From Serratia sp. AKBS12 (GTDB lineage Bacteria > Pseudomonadota > Gammaproteobacteria > Enterobacterales > Enterobacteriaceae), in NCBI RefSeq assembly GCF_024793895.1, contig NZ_JANUSB010000007.1, positions 291,229 to 355,228 of the forward strand: DNA of 64,000 nt, written 5' to 3'. Within the stretch, counting starts at the first letter, position 1. Each line of letters begins with the position of its first letter. Shown here piece after piece: positions 1 to 7,996 of the stretch. The position numbers were made by a program, and so were the translations under genes. The notes under the pieces are model-generated. The model did no database searches. It was not told the origin of the DNA and saw only the letters and a program-made list of their open reading frames with translations.

Positions 1-343
1 GTTTACCTCTTACTGTCTATGGTCAAACAGGCAAAGGTTAAAAACGGCACTTGAATCGTAAACCTCGTTTTCCACGCAACGCCAGGCGATGCGGTTGGAT
101 CGCCAGATCGTGGCACTTTTATGTTAACGGTGAATACATTACTCATATATCGATGTATTAATCAATAGTTAGCAGGTCAGAGTAGTTCATTTGCTCACTT
201 ATGCTGGCCAGCATTGCCGACTAAGTCTTTCGGAGTATTTCCGAGCAAGATGCTATTTAATATACCCCACTGCCTGCCAGGCAGTATAAGCCGATGCGCA
301 TTTTTCTGCGCAAAGCGGCGAGACTGATGAGTCAGGTGATTTA
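1..343. other. Gene-free left edge
   Basis: I see no convincing coding region here. Reading frames in this stretch are short and lack family features. The only structure I can point to is a short inverted repeat at 269-285 (ACTGCCTG, one base, CAGGCAGT), about 60 bases past the stop of the leftward FidL-like gene. It has no T-tract, so it is a weak candidate for a 3' hairpin. Confidence 0.5.
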
Positions 344-814
344 CTAGGCCTGTAGACAGTAGGTGAAAGGCAACACCGTGCCGGTAACGATATACCCGTT
401 GGCCTGCTGGTATATTTCAAAACTATGGGACGTGGCAGCAGAGTAAAGGAATCGGGGCAATAGGCCAACCAGTTCGCTTGCCTGCGCATTGTCAGTAATC
501 GCGGGTATGATCCGCTTCGAGACGATATCGAGCATGTTTTGGTGACGGGTGTAATCAAAAAACACCGTACGGTTTAGATTGCCGCCGGCCTGTGCGCGGT
601 GGCTATAGCGACCGCTCACGCGGAAAAAACCTTTACCACCAGCGGCATGTAATTTCCACACGCCAGCAAAAGAACCCTGTTCGCTGTAAATTTGCAGTTC
701 GGCGGTACAGTCAATGTTGCGTGGTGGTACAGCGTGAGCTGCAGAAGTGCCAAGTTGGTAAGCAGCAAAGACAATGAAAATTATGCTTAGTGCGGCGTAA
801 ATATAACCTTTCAT
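344..814 (-). CDS. FidL-like small membrane/exported protein
   Basis: Predicted 156-residue protein with a single N-terminal hydrophobic segment (about residues 5-29) ending near AHA, so either an uncleaved anchor or a signal peptide, followed by a periplasmic domain. Two cysteines (CTAEL near residue 36 and FTYCLQA at the end) could pair outside the cytoplasm. Length, topology and the start overlapping an upstream regulator (ATGA) resemble the FidL-like proteins that enterobacteria encode next to CadC-type membrane-anchored regulators. The FidL assignment is from memory of that arrangement. The molecular function is unknown. I find no promoter of its own, so it is probably co-transcribed with the gene upstream. 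Confidence 0.6.
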   Translation of the reverse strand: MKGYIYAALSIIFIVFAAYQLGTSAAHAVPPRNIDCTAELQIYSEQGSFAGVWKLHAAGGKGFFRVSGRYSHRAQAGGNLNRTVFFDYTRHQNMLDIVSKRIIPAITDNAQASELVGLLPRFLYSAATSHSFEIYQQANGYIVTGTVLPFTYCLQA

Positions 815-1617
815 TTATTTCCCTTAATATAATGTGGCGAAACGCCAATAGGGAGATAACCAACGATATTTTTTATGCCATGGATATTGGCCGGGTATTT
901 GATAGCGTGCCGTTCGGCAAGAGCGCGACAATAAATTGATCTTTCATTTCTTAATGTTGCATTGACATGGCGCTGGTTATTTATGCTGGCAGTATCACTT
1001 TCATTGTTCTTCCCGTTAATTAAATAATGGTGGCTATGGATAAATGCCCGATGACTCTTTGCTGTATGGTGCGATGCGTTGGCAATTGCTTTGGTGTTAA
1101 TGGAAAAAAGTTTGTTCCTCAGGCTGAGGGTAATTTCTTGCTGACCTTTATCTCCGTGCTGGTGATGACATTGCCAATCGCCTGGGGGGACTATTATTTT
1201 ATTTTGTTTTTTATAATGGCCTTTGCCCCGATGGTTTGACCATACTCGCGCAATAATCGCCAGCGATGGCCCGGTGTGGCGTGATACGGGCATCGCTGCA
1301 CCCTCGCCAGACACTAAGCTGTAATCTGGGTGGCGTAATGTCCATCCCGCCCAATCAATGCCGTTTGGCACGCTTCCATTCGGCTGTGTTTTCCGTTTGC
1401 GCGCTAATGATATCTTCTGCAACAAAACCTTTCCTTGCTGTTTTAAAAGGACGATAAGACCTGCATTTGCCGGCAGAGATAAGATTATTTTCTTATCTGC
1501 GGTAAATTTCATGATAATAAATTCCGCTTGACTGACATTAAACAACGTGGCGTTGGTAAAGGTGTATTTCTCTGGTATATTATTGCCTCGCCTAGAAGAT
1601 AACAATAATCCTAACAC
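811..1617 (-). pseudogene. Winged-helix (CadC-type) regulator, probably decaying
   Basis: A 268-codon frame opening with GTG and ending in an ATGA overlap with the FidL-like gene. The N-terminal half keeps pieces of an OmpR/CadC-type winged helix: LSLPANAGLIVLLKQQGKVL about residues 48-67, then a recognition-helix-like PVSRHT...SLAIIARV. However, about 30 residues of unrelated sequence separate them, and the C-terminal half is rich in His and Asn with no transmembrane segment, which the family normally has. I searched the other frames by eye around 1020-1440 and found no missing membrane helix. Either a highly diverged soluble regulator or a decaying gene; I favour decay. The start codon is uncertain. 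Confidence 0.4.
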
Positions 1618-2016
1618 ACCTGATAAAAAAGTTAATTTAATTTAAATCAAAAAAGGTGACGTAGAGCAATAAGTTTTAATTCCGCCATCAACCGGCTATT
1701 GCATCTGCAGAGATTATTCACCATGGCGCTGCGCGCCAGTTCGGTTTGCCTTTATTTATAACCATGGCTATACATTTAATTAACATTCCCCCTGGTGGCC
1801 GCCGTTCGGCGGCAATAGCCAGCAATTGACACCAGGGAAAAAGGCGCGGCGGTTAGCAAAGATATATCCGTCGGCGGTTAGGCAAAATAATCCGATCGGC
1901 ATAATGCGCAGCCAACCTCCTGGTATAATGCCGTTGGGTTATCCCCAGGTTTATCCTGTACAGTGGCAGGGGAAAGCTCTGGCTTTATAGCGTTCAACCA
2001 AAGGGAATACCACCAG
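1618..2016. promoter_or_regulatory. Divergent intergenic region with yhhM promoter candidate
   Basis: About 400 bases without a gene. A consensus extended -10 (TGG then TATAAT) lies at 1922-1929, about 90 bases before the yhhM start. The -35 is poor, as is common for extended -10 promoters. A GC-rich hairpin (GCCGCC, GTTC loop, GGCGGC) sits at 1798-1813 with no T-tract. The left end, next to the regulator start, is AT-rich. Confidence 0.5.
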
Positions 2017-2376
2017 ATGAATAAACCCCCAATGTTGTTTATAGCGGTACTGGCGTTGATCGTTGTGCTGGCGACGCAGCGTTATTTCAGCCAGCGCAAG
2101 CAGGAAGCGGAAAATGACCGTGCGCCGGTGCGCAGCACGCAGGTTATCGTCAGCGAGAAACGGGCCTTTCCGGCCAGTAACAACCGCTCGCGCCAGCGCG
2201 AGCATATCGTTAATGAGGCCATGCGTTACGAAATTACGTTCCGGCCGCAGCGGGGCGGTGAGAATATCGTGGTGCGTGTGAAACAGCCGCAGTATGAACA
2301 GATAGAGCAGGGCGCGCAGGGTAGCCTGAAAATGCAGGGTACGCGCTTTGTGTCGTTTACCGCCGAACGCCCATAG
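2017..2376 (+). CDS. yhhM: DUF2500 membrane protein YhhM
   Basis: 119-residue protein that starts MNKPPMLFIAV with one N-terminal membrane anchor (about residues 6-22) and a soluble domain ending TRFVSFTAE, closely resembling E. coli YhhM (119 residues). I chose the ATG at 2017 rather than the upstream frame opening at 1963 because it restores the family length and N-terminus. Function is unknown. It converges with yhhL, the stops being ten bases apart. The location next to rsmD is the same as in E. coli. Confidence 0.88.
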   Translation: MNKPPMLFIAVLALIVVLATQRYFSQRKQEAENDRAPVRSTQVIVSEKRAFPASNNRSRQREHIVNEAMRYEITFRPQRGGENIVVRVKQPQYEQIEQGAQGSLKMQGTRFVSFTAERP

Positions 2377-2386
2377 CCGGTGAGGG

Positions 2387-2659
2387 TTATTTTTTGTTGA
2401 TTGGCGGTTGCTTCTTCTGCCAGTCCAGCAGTTCAAACACCCCGAAGATAAAGATCTTGGTTTCCTGCCATTTGCTGATGGGCCGATCTTTCGGCTGGGT
2501 TGATTTCAACAGCACCAGTTGCAGCCCGTGCATCACCACCATAAAGAACAGCGCGACGTCGATAAAGTACTTCAGTGGTTTGGGGAACGGGTGGAACAGG
2601 TTGGTGAGCAGAAAGCCCCATACGCACAGCATCAGCAGGCGGCCCAGATTAATCAGCAT
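2387..2659 (-). CDS. yhhL: DUF1145 membrane protein YhhL
   Basis: 90-residue protein starting MLINLGRLLMLCVWGFLL with two predicted transmembrane helices (about residues 5-22 and 35-52) and a positively charged C-terminal tail. It matches E. coli YhhL in length and position. The start at 2659 lies inside the end of rsmD (11-base overlap), so it is probably translationally coupled. A longer frame extends upstream but would run deep into rsmD with no family support. Function unknown. Confidence 0.85.
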   Translation of the reverse strand: MLINLGRLLMLCVWGFLLTNLFHPFPKPLKYFIDVALFFMVVMHGLQLVLLKSTQPKDRPISKWQETKIFIFGVFELLDWQKKQPPINKK

Positions 2660-3272
2660 TGTCGGTTTTCTCTTTGCCAGAACGAATATAAAGACGATAG
2701 GCCACCTGACCGGCGACTTTTTCACGGTGCAGCGACCAGTTGGCAGGCACGTCGGTGGCGGCGCTTTCCGCTTCGGCTTCCACGTAGATCCAGGCCTCAT
2801 CGGCCAACCAGCCTTGCTGCTCCAATAAGGTAATGGTCTGCGCCAGCAGCCCTTTACGGAACGGCGGATCGAGGAATACCACCCGGTAAGGTTCGGCCTT
2901 GCCGGCCAACCAGCTAAGCGCGTTGGTGTTCACCACCAGACCGTTACCTTTCAGCAGCGCCAGATTTTGCTCCAGCTGCCGTGCCACCGGGCGCTCGAAC
3001 TCCAGCAGCGTGACGCTGTCGGCGTAGCGCGACAGCGCTTCCAGCCCCAATGCCCCACTGCCGGCAAAGCAATCCAGACAGCGTGCGCCCTGAATCACCG
3101 GCGCCAGCCAGTTGAACAGCGTTTCGCGCACCCGATCGGTGGTCGGGCGTAGGCCGGGGCTGTTCGGCACCGGCAGTTTACGTCCGCGCCATTGGCCGCC
3201 GATAATGCGGATTTGCCCGGCCGCAGCCGTCTGCGGTTTTTTAACCGGCGCTCGCGGCGAAAATTTTGCCAT
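2649..3272 (-). CDS. rsmD: 16S rRNA m2G966 methyltransferase RsmD
   Basis: 207-residue SAM-dependent methyltransferase that methylates N2 of G966 in 16S rRNA during 30S assembly. Visible features are the family N-terminus IRIIGGQWRGRKLPVP, the TDRVRETLFNWL segment, the SAM-binding loop DCFAGSGALGLEALSR (about residues 67-82) and the catalytic DPPF motif (about residue 135). It is divergent from ftsY, as in E. coli, and is followed by the overlapping yhhL. Confidence 0.96.
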   Translation of the reverse strand: MAKFSPRAPVKKPQTAAAGQIRIIGGQWRGRKLPVPNSPGLRPTTDRVRETLFNWLAPVIQGARCLDCFAGSGALGLEALSRYADSVTLLEFERPVARQLEQNLALLKGNGLVVNTNALSWLAGKAEPYRVVFLDPPFRKGLLAQTITLLEQQGWLADEAWIYVEAEAESAATDVPANWSLHREKVAGQVAYRLYIRSGKEKTDNAD

Positions 3273-3464
3273 AAGAATCTTAATGTGTTGCGGAGTTAAC
3301 GAAAAGTTGCCGCTATTCTACCGGGCATAGGCGCCGCGGGAAAAGCGAAAACGTTGTTACCTGATTTCCCAAGCCGGATGCGTGTTGCTACGCGAGGGAA
3401 AGTGGTAGACTCGGGGGTTAAAATATTTTCGTTATTAGCCATCGCTACGGAGCAAGGTCACAAC

Positions 3465-5150
3465 ATGGCAAAAGATAAGAAACGTGGGTTTTTCTCCTGG
3501 CTGGGCTTTGGCCAGAAGGAAGAACAACAGCAACAACCTGAACCGTCAGCCGAACAGGCTGAACAGCAGGCGGTAGCGACGCCGGCCGAGCCGGTGGCCC
3601 CCACGCTGGATGACAAGCTCCCTGCGCAGGAATCTGAGCCGGCCGCCTCGGTCGATACCCCAGGAGAATGGGACGGCAGCCTCAACGGGGAACAGATCGC
3701 AGAAAACGTGCCGGGCATCGTCGAACGCACGGCGTCGGCTGAACGGTTGGCTGACGAGGTCGTTGCCGTCACGGAACAGGTAGCGGCAGAACAGTCGTCC
3801 GAAGCGCTGGTCGACGCCGAGCCACAGGCAGACACGATGCCTGAGCCATACGCCGAGCCGGAACCAGAACGCATTGTGCCGGTTAAAGAACCGGCACCAG
3901 AGGTTGAACAGCCGCCGGTAGAAGAGCCGGAACCACAGCCGGAACCTGAGCCAGAACCAGAACCAGAGTCAGAGCCGGCACCACAGCCACAGCCGGAACC
4001 TGTGCAGGAACCCGCGCCGGTTTCGACCCCGGAACCGGTCCAGACCGTCGCTCAACAACCGGAGCCGCACGTTGCACAGCCCGAGCCAGAATCGGTCCTG
4101 CCATCCGAGCCGGAAGATCAACCGTTGCCGGCCAGCGTTGCGTTAGCGCCTATCGTCAGCGCTCCGGCGTCTGAAGCCGCTGAAGAGCTCTCGGCACCGG
4201 CGGTAACCCAGGAACAGGAACGGCCTAGCAAGGAAGGTTTCTTCGCCCGCCTGAAGCGCAGCCTGATCAAGACCAAACAGAACCTCGGTTCCGGTTTTGT
4301 CGGTTTGTTCCGTGGCAAGAAGATCGACGACGATCTGTTCGAGGAACTCGAAGAACAGCTGCTGATTGCCGACGTTGGCGTCGAAACCACGCGTAAAATC
4401 ATCGAATCCCTCACGCTGCATGCCAGCCGCAAGCAACTGAAAGACGCCGAAGCGCTCTACGGCAAGCTGAAGGAGGAAATGTCTGAAATCCTGGCCAAAG
4501 TGGATCAACCGCTGGATGTCAGTGGAAAAACACCCTATGTCATTCTTATGGTTGGCGTTAACGGCGTTGGCAAAACTACCACCATCGGTAAGTTGGCGCG
4601 CCAGTTCCAGGCAGAAGGCAAGTCGGTGATGCTGGCGGCAGGCGACACCTTCCGCGCCGCGGCGGTCGAACAGCTACAGGTGTGGGGGGAACGTAATCGT
4701 ATCCCGGTGGTGGCGCAGCATACCGGTGCCGATTCCGCTTCGGTGATTTTTGACGCGGTGCAGGCTGCCAAAGCGCGTGGCGTGGATGTCTTGATCGCCG
4801 ACACCGCTGGGCGTTTGCAAAATAAAGCGCACCTGATGGAGGAACTGAAGAAGATCGTCCGAGTCATGAAAAAACTGGACGAGCATGCCCCCCATGAGGT
4901 TATGCTGACGCTGGACGCCAGCACCGGTCAGAATGCGGTCAGCCAGGCAAAATTATTTAATGAAGCCGTGGGCTTAACCGGCATCACTCTGACTAAACTG
5001 GATGGTACCGCCAAGGGCGGGGTGATCTTCGCCATTGCCGATCAGTTTGGCATTCCGATTCGTTATATCGGTGTCGGTGAAGGCATCGAAGATTTGCGGC
5101 CCTTCAAGGCCGACGATTTTATTGAGGCACTTTTTGCCCGAGAGGATTAA
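3465..5150 (+). CDS. ftsY: Signal recognition particle receptor FtsY
   Basis: 561-residue SRP receptor GTPase that docks SRP-ribosome complexes at the inner membrane. The first roughly 255 residues form the acidic, low-complexity A domain, here expanded with Pro-Glu/Gln repeats around 3890-4110. The NG domain follows with P-loop [15 protein letters not shown] (about residue 363), [16 protein letters not shown] (about 446), TKLDG (about 510) and [12 protein letters not shown] near the C-terminus. The ATG at 3465 ([16 protein letters not shown]) gives the conserved basic amphipathic N-terminus. A longer frame opens at 3354 but has no family support. First gene of ftsYEX; five bases separate it from ftsE. 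Confidence 0.98.
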   Translation: MAKDKKRGFFSWLGFGQKEEQQQQPEPSAEQAEQQAVATPAEPVAPTLDDKLPAQESEPAASVDTPGEWDGSLNGEQIAENVPGIVERTASAERLADEVVAVTEQVAAEQSSEALVDAEPQADTMPEPYAEPEPERIVPVKEPAPEVEQPPVEEPEPQPEPEPEPEPESEPAPQPQPEPVQEPAPVSTPEPVQTVAQQPEPHVAQPEPESVLPSEPEDQPLPASVALAPIVSAPASEAAEELSAPAVTQEQERPSKEGFFARLKRSLIKTKQNLGSGFVGLFRGKKIDDDLFEELEEQLLIADVGVETTRKIIESLTLHASRKQLKDAEALYGKLKEEMSEILAKVDQPLDVSGKTPYVILMVGVNGVGKTTTIGKLARQFQAEGKSVMLAAGDTFRAAAVEQLQVWGERNRIPVVAQHTGADSASVIFDAVQAAKARGVDVLIADTAGRLQNKAHLMEELKKIVRVMKKLDEHAPHEVMLTLDASTGQNAVSQAKLFNEAVGLTGITLTKLDGTAKGGVIFAIADQFGIPIRYIGVGEGIEDLRPFKADDFIEALFARED

Positions 5151-5155
5151 TACGG

Positions 5156-5827
5156 ATGATTCGCTTTGAACAGGTCAGTAAAGCTTATCTGGGCGGACGA
5201 CAAGCGCTACAGGGCGTTGATTTTCATCTGCGTCCGGCAGAAATGGCTTTCCTGACCGGCCATTCCGGCGCGGGTAAAAGTACCCTGCTGAAACTGATTT
5301 GTGGTATCGAACGGCCAAGTGCCGGCCATATCTGGTTTGGCGGCCACGACATCAGCCGGTTGAAGAACAGTGAGGTGCCGTTTCTGCGTCGTCAGATCGG
5401 CATGATTTTCCAGGATCACCATCTGCTGCTGGATCGTACGGTCTACGACAACGTGGCCATGCCGCTGATCATCTCCGGTGCCAGCACCGAGGATATCCGT
5501 CGTCGCGTATCGGCTGCGCTGGACAAGGTCGGGCTGTTGGACAAAGCGAAGAACTTTCCGATCCAGCTGTCCGGTGGTGAACAACAACGTGTCGGCATTG
5601 CGCGCGCGGTAGTGAACAAACCTGCGGTACTGTTGGCGGATGAGCCAACCGGCAACCTGGACGATGCGCTGTCCGAAGGCATTCTACGCCTGTTCGAAGA
5701 GTTTAACCGCGTTGGAGTAACGGTGCTGATGGCAACGCACGATACCGGGCTGATCGCTCGGCGCAATTACCGCATCCTGACGCTCAGCCAGGGCCGTATG
5801 GCAGGAGGAGCGCATCATGGCGAATAA
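5156..5827 (+). CDS. ftsE: Cell-division ABC ATPase FtsE
   Basis: 223-residue ATPase of the FtsEX complex, which acts at the division septum and activates periplasmic amidase regulators such as EnvC. Walker [10 protein letters not shown] (about residues 36-44), signature [14 protein letters not shown] (about 139-152) and Walker [13 protein letters not shown] (about 159-170) are intact, followed by the switch histidine in MATHD. It overlaps ftsX by 11 bases, so translational coupling is likely. Confidence 0.98.
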   Translation: MIRFEQVSKAYLGGRQALQGVDFHLRPAEMAFLTGHSGAGKSTLLKLICGIERPSAGHIWFGGHDISRLKNSEVPFLRRQIGMIFQDHHLLLDRTVYDNVAMPLIISGASTEDIRRRVSAALDKVGLLDKAKNFPIQLSGGEQQRVGIARAVVNKPAVLLADEPTGNLDDALSEGILRLFEEFNRVGVTVLMATHDTGLIARRNYRILTLSQGRMAGGAHHGE

Positions 5828-6770
5828 CGCAAAAACCGCCAAGAGCAAGGCGCTGCGCGGCGGCTGGCGTGAACAATGGCGCTATGCCTGGATGAACGCC
5901 ATCAAGGACATGCTGCGCCAACCGCTGGCGACGTTGCTGACGGTGATGGTGATAGCCATCTCTCTGACGTTGCCGAGCGTGTGCTATATCGTCTGGAAGA
6001 ACGTCAGTACCGCTGCCACGCAGTGGTATCCGACACCGCAACTGACGGTATATCTCGACAAGTCGCTCGACGATGACGCGGCGCTCAAGGTGCTGGAGGC
6101 CATCAAGGCCGAGGCGGGCGTCGAAAAGGTCAATTACCTGTCGCGCGAAGAAGCGCGCGGTGAATTCCGCAACTGGTCCGGCTTTGGCGGCGCGCTCGAT
6201 ATGCTGGAGGAAAACCCGTTACCGGCGGTGGCGATTATCACGCCGAAGATGAGCTTCCAGAGTTCCGACACGCTAAATACACTGCGTGACCGGGTGGCGG
6301 CGGTGCAGGGGGTAGATGAAGTACGGATGGACGACAGCTGGTTCGCCCGTCTGGCGGCGTTGACCGGGCTGGTTGGGCAGGTCGCGGCGATTATCGGCAT
6401 TCTGATGGTGGTGGCGGTGTTCCTGGTAATCGGCAACAGCGTGCGTCTGAGCATTTTCAGCCGTCGCGATACCATCAATGTGATGAAGCTGATCGGCGCC
6501 ACCGATGGGTTCATCCTGCGGCCGTTCCTTAACGGTGGCGCGATGCTTGGTTTCTTTGGTGCGCTATTCTCGCTGCTGTTGTCCGGTGCGCTGGTGTGGA
6601 AACTGGAGTCAGTGGTTACCGGGGTAGCGAAGGTATTCGGTACGACCTTCACGCTGCACGGCCTTGGTTGGGACGAAGCGCTGCTGCTGTTGATTGTCGC
6701 GGCCATGATTGGCTGGATCGCCGCCTGGCTGGCGACGGTGCAACATTTACGCCGATTTACACCACAATAA
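5817..6770 (+). CDS. ftsX: Cell-division membrane protein FtsX
   Basis: 317-residue integral membrane partner of FtsE. A basic cytoplasmic N-tail precedes TM1 (about residues 40-60), then a large periplasmic loop (about 65-185) that in E. coli recruits EnvC, then three clustered TM helices (about 190-305). The start lies inside the end of ftsE. The gene ends just before the rpoH promoter region. Length is slightly under the E. coli protein (352) because the N-tail is shorter. Confidence 0.96.
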   Translation: MANNAKTAKSKALRGGWREQWRYAWMNAIKDMLRQPLATLLTVMVIAISLTLPSVCYIVWKNVSTAATQWYPTPQLTVYLDKSLDDDAALKVLEAIKAEAGVEKVNYLSREEARGEFRNWSGFGGALDMLEENPLPAVAIITPKMSFQSSDTLNTLRDRVAAVQGVDEVRMDDSWFARLAALTGLVGQVAAIIGILMVVAVFLVIGNSVRLSIFSRRDTINVMKLIGATDGFILRPFLNGGAMLGFFGALFSLLLSGALVWKLESVVTGVAKVFGTTFTLHGLGWDEALLLLIVAAMIGWIAAWLATVQHLRRFTPQ

Positions 6771-7077
6771 AATTTTTTTGGTATACTCTTCTCCTGCTGC
6801 GTTTTGTCGTGTGGCAGGAGAAGCGCCCCCGGATCTTTTGGATCGCGCCTTTTCCCAAGCGCACAAATTCCCTATCATCCTGCGCCTTGGTCACGTATTG
6901 TCAGCAATATTGTGATCGAAAACAGTGAACTCTTAGGGTGGAACACGGTCAAAACTTGCAGCAAATGTTAAGGTGTCCGGCGTGCGGAACCGCTTTTGCA
7001 ACAGCAACTGCCGTAAAATCAACAACTCCCCGCCGTAATGACTCACCTGCATGATCCGTTTTAAAGAGAGGGTTTGA
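6771..7077 (+). promoter_or_regulatory. rpoH promoter region
   Basis: 307 bases with at least two promoter candidates. (1) An extended -10, TGG TATACT at 6779-6787, immediately after a T-run, probably a sigma-70 P1-type promoter. (2) A sigma-E-type promoter: GAACTC at 6927-6932, a 16-base spacer and TCAAA at 6949-6953, close to the GGAACTT-N16-TCAAA consensus and equivalent to E. coli rpoH P3. A TGTGA at 6911-6915 could be half of a CRP site but lacks a good partner. The rpoH ribosome-binding site AGAGAGGG precedes the ATG at 7078. Confidence 0.65.
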
Positions 7078-7935
7078 ATGACCAAAGAAATGCAAACTTT
7101 AGCCTTAGTACCCCAAGGTAGCTTGGAAGCCTATATTCGGGCAGCCAACGCCTATCCGATGCTGACGGCAGAGGAAGAGCGGGAGCTGGCTGAACGGCTG
7201 CATTATCAGGGCGATCTGGAAGCCGCTAAGCAGCTAATCCTGTCTCACCTGCGCTTTGTCGCTCATATTGCCCGTAATTATTCCGGCTATGGCCTGCCGC
7301 AGGCAGATCTGATCCAGGAAGGTAATATCGGCCTGATGAAAGCTGTTCGCCGCTTCAACCCCGAGGTTGGTGTGCGTCTGGTTTCCTTTGCGGTGCATTG
7401 GATTAAGGCAGAAATTCACGAATACGTGCTGCGCAACTGGCGTATCGTCAAGGTAGCAACCACCAAGGCACAGCGTAAGCTGTTCTTTAACCTGCGTAAA
7501 ACCAAGCAGCGTCTGGGGTGGTTCAACCAGGACGAAGTGGAGCTGGTGGCGCGCGAGCTGGGGGTGACCAGCAAAGACGTGCGGGAAATGGAATCGCGCA
7601 TGGCCGCGCAGGACATGACCTTTGATCCTACGCCGGATGACGAAGCACGCGACGGCCAGTCAATGGCGCCGGTACTGTATTTGCAGGACAAAACCTCCGA
7701 CTTTGCCGAAGGCATCGAAGAAGACAACTGGGAAAGCAACGCCGCAGACAAACTGGCCTATGCGCTGGAAGGTCTGGACGAACGCAGCCAGCACATTATT
7801 CGCGCCCGTTGGTTGGACGATGACAACAAATCCACCTTGCAGGAGCTGGCCGATCGGTACGGCGTTTCCGCAGAGCGTGTGCGTCAGCTTGAAAAGAACG
7901 CCATGAAGAAACTGAAAATGGCGATTGAAGCGTAA
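7078..7935 (+). CDS. rpoH: Heat-shock sigma factor RpoH (sigma-32)
   Basis: 285-residue sigma-70-family factor that directs RNA polymerase to heat-shock promoters. Region 2 ([17 protein letters not shown] to [17 protein letters not shown], about residues 55-90) and region 4 with helix-turn-helix [20 protein letters not shown] (about 258-277) are complete. The RpoH box [10 protein letters not shown] (about 135-144) that distinguishes this sigma factor is present. The start ATG follows a strong ribosome-binding site. In E. coli translation is controlled by an mRNA thermosensor covering the start region; I did not fold the equivalent here. Terminated by a strong hairpin. Confidence 0.98.
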   Translation: MTKEMQTLALVPQGSLEAYIRAANAYPMLTAEEERELAERLHYQGDLEAAKQLILSHLRFVAHIARNYSGYGLPQADLIQEGNIGLMKAVRRFNPEVGVRLVSFAVHWIKAEIHEYVLRNWRIVKVATTKAQRKLFFNLRKTKQRLGWFNQDEVELVARELGVTSKDVREMESRMAAQDMTFDPTPDDEARDGQSMAPVLYLQDKTSDFAEGIEEDNWESNAADKLAYALEGLDERSQHIIRARWLDDDNKSTLQELADRYGVSAERVRQLEKNAMKKLKMAIEA

Positions 7936-7951
7936 TTCACCCAACATGAAA

Positions 7952-7975
7952 AACCCGGCCAGGCCGGGTTTTTTT
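7952..7975 (+). terminator. Rho-independent terminator after rpoH
   Basis: Perfect GC-rich inverted repeat (AACCCGGC, loop CAG, GCCGGGTT) followed by T residues to 7975. It lies between the convergent stops of rpoH and the TPR-like gene. The run of A before the stem means it may work in both directions. Confidence 0.9.
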
Positions 7976-7996
7976 ATGCCTGAAATACAGCGCCGG

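Noticed and set aside
6911..6926. CRP site before rpoH
   Set aside because: TGTGA is present but the second half (ACAGT) is a poor match to TCACA.
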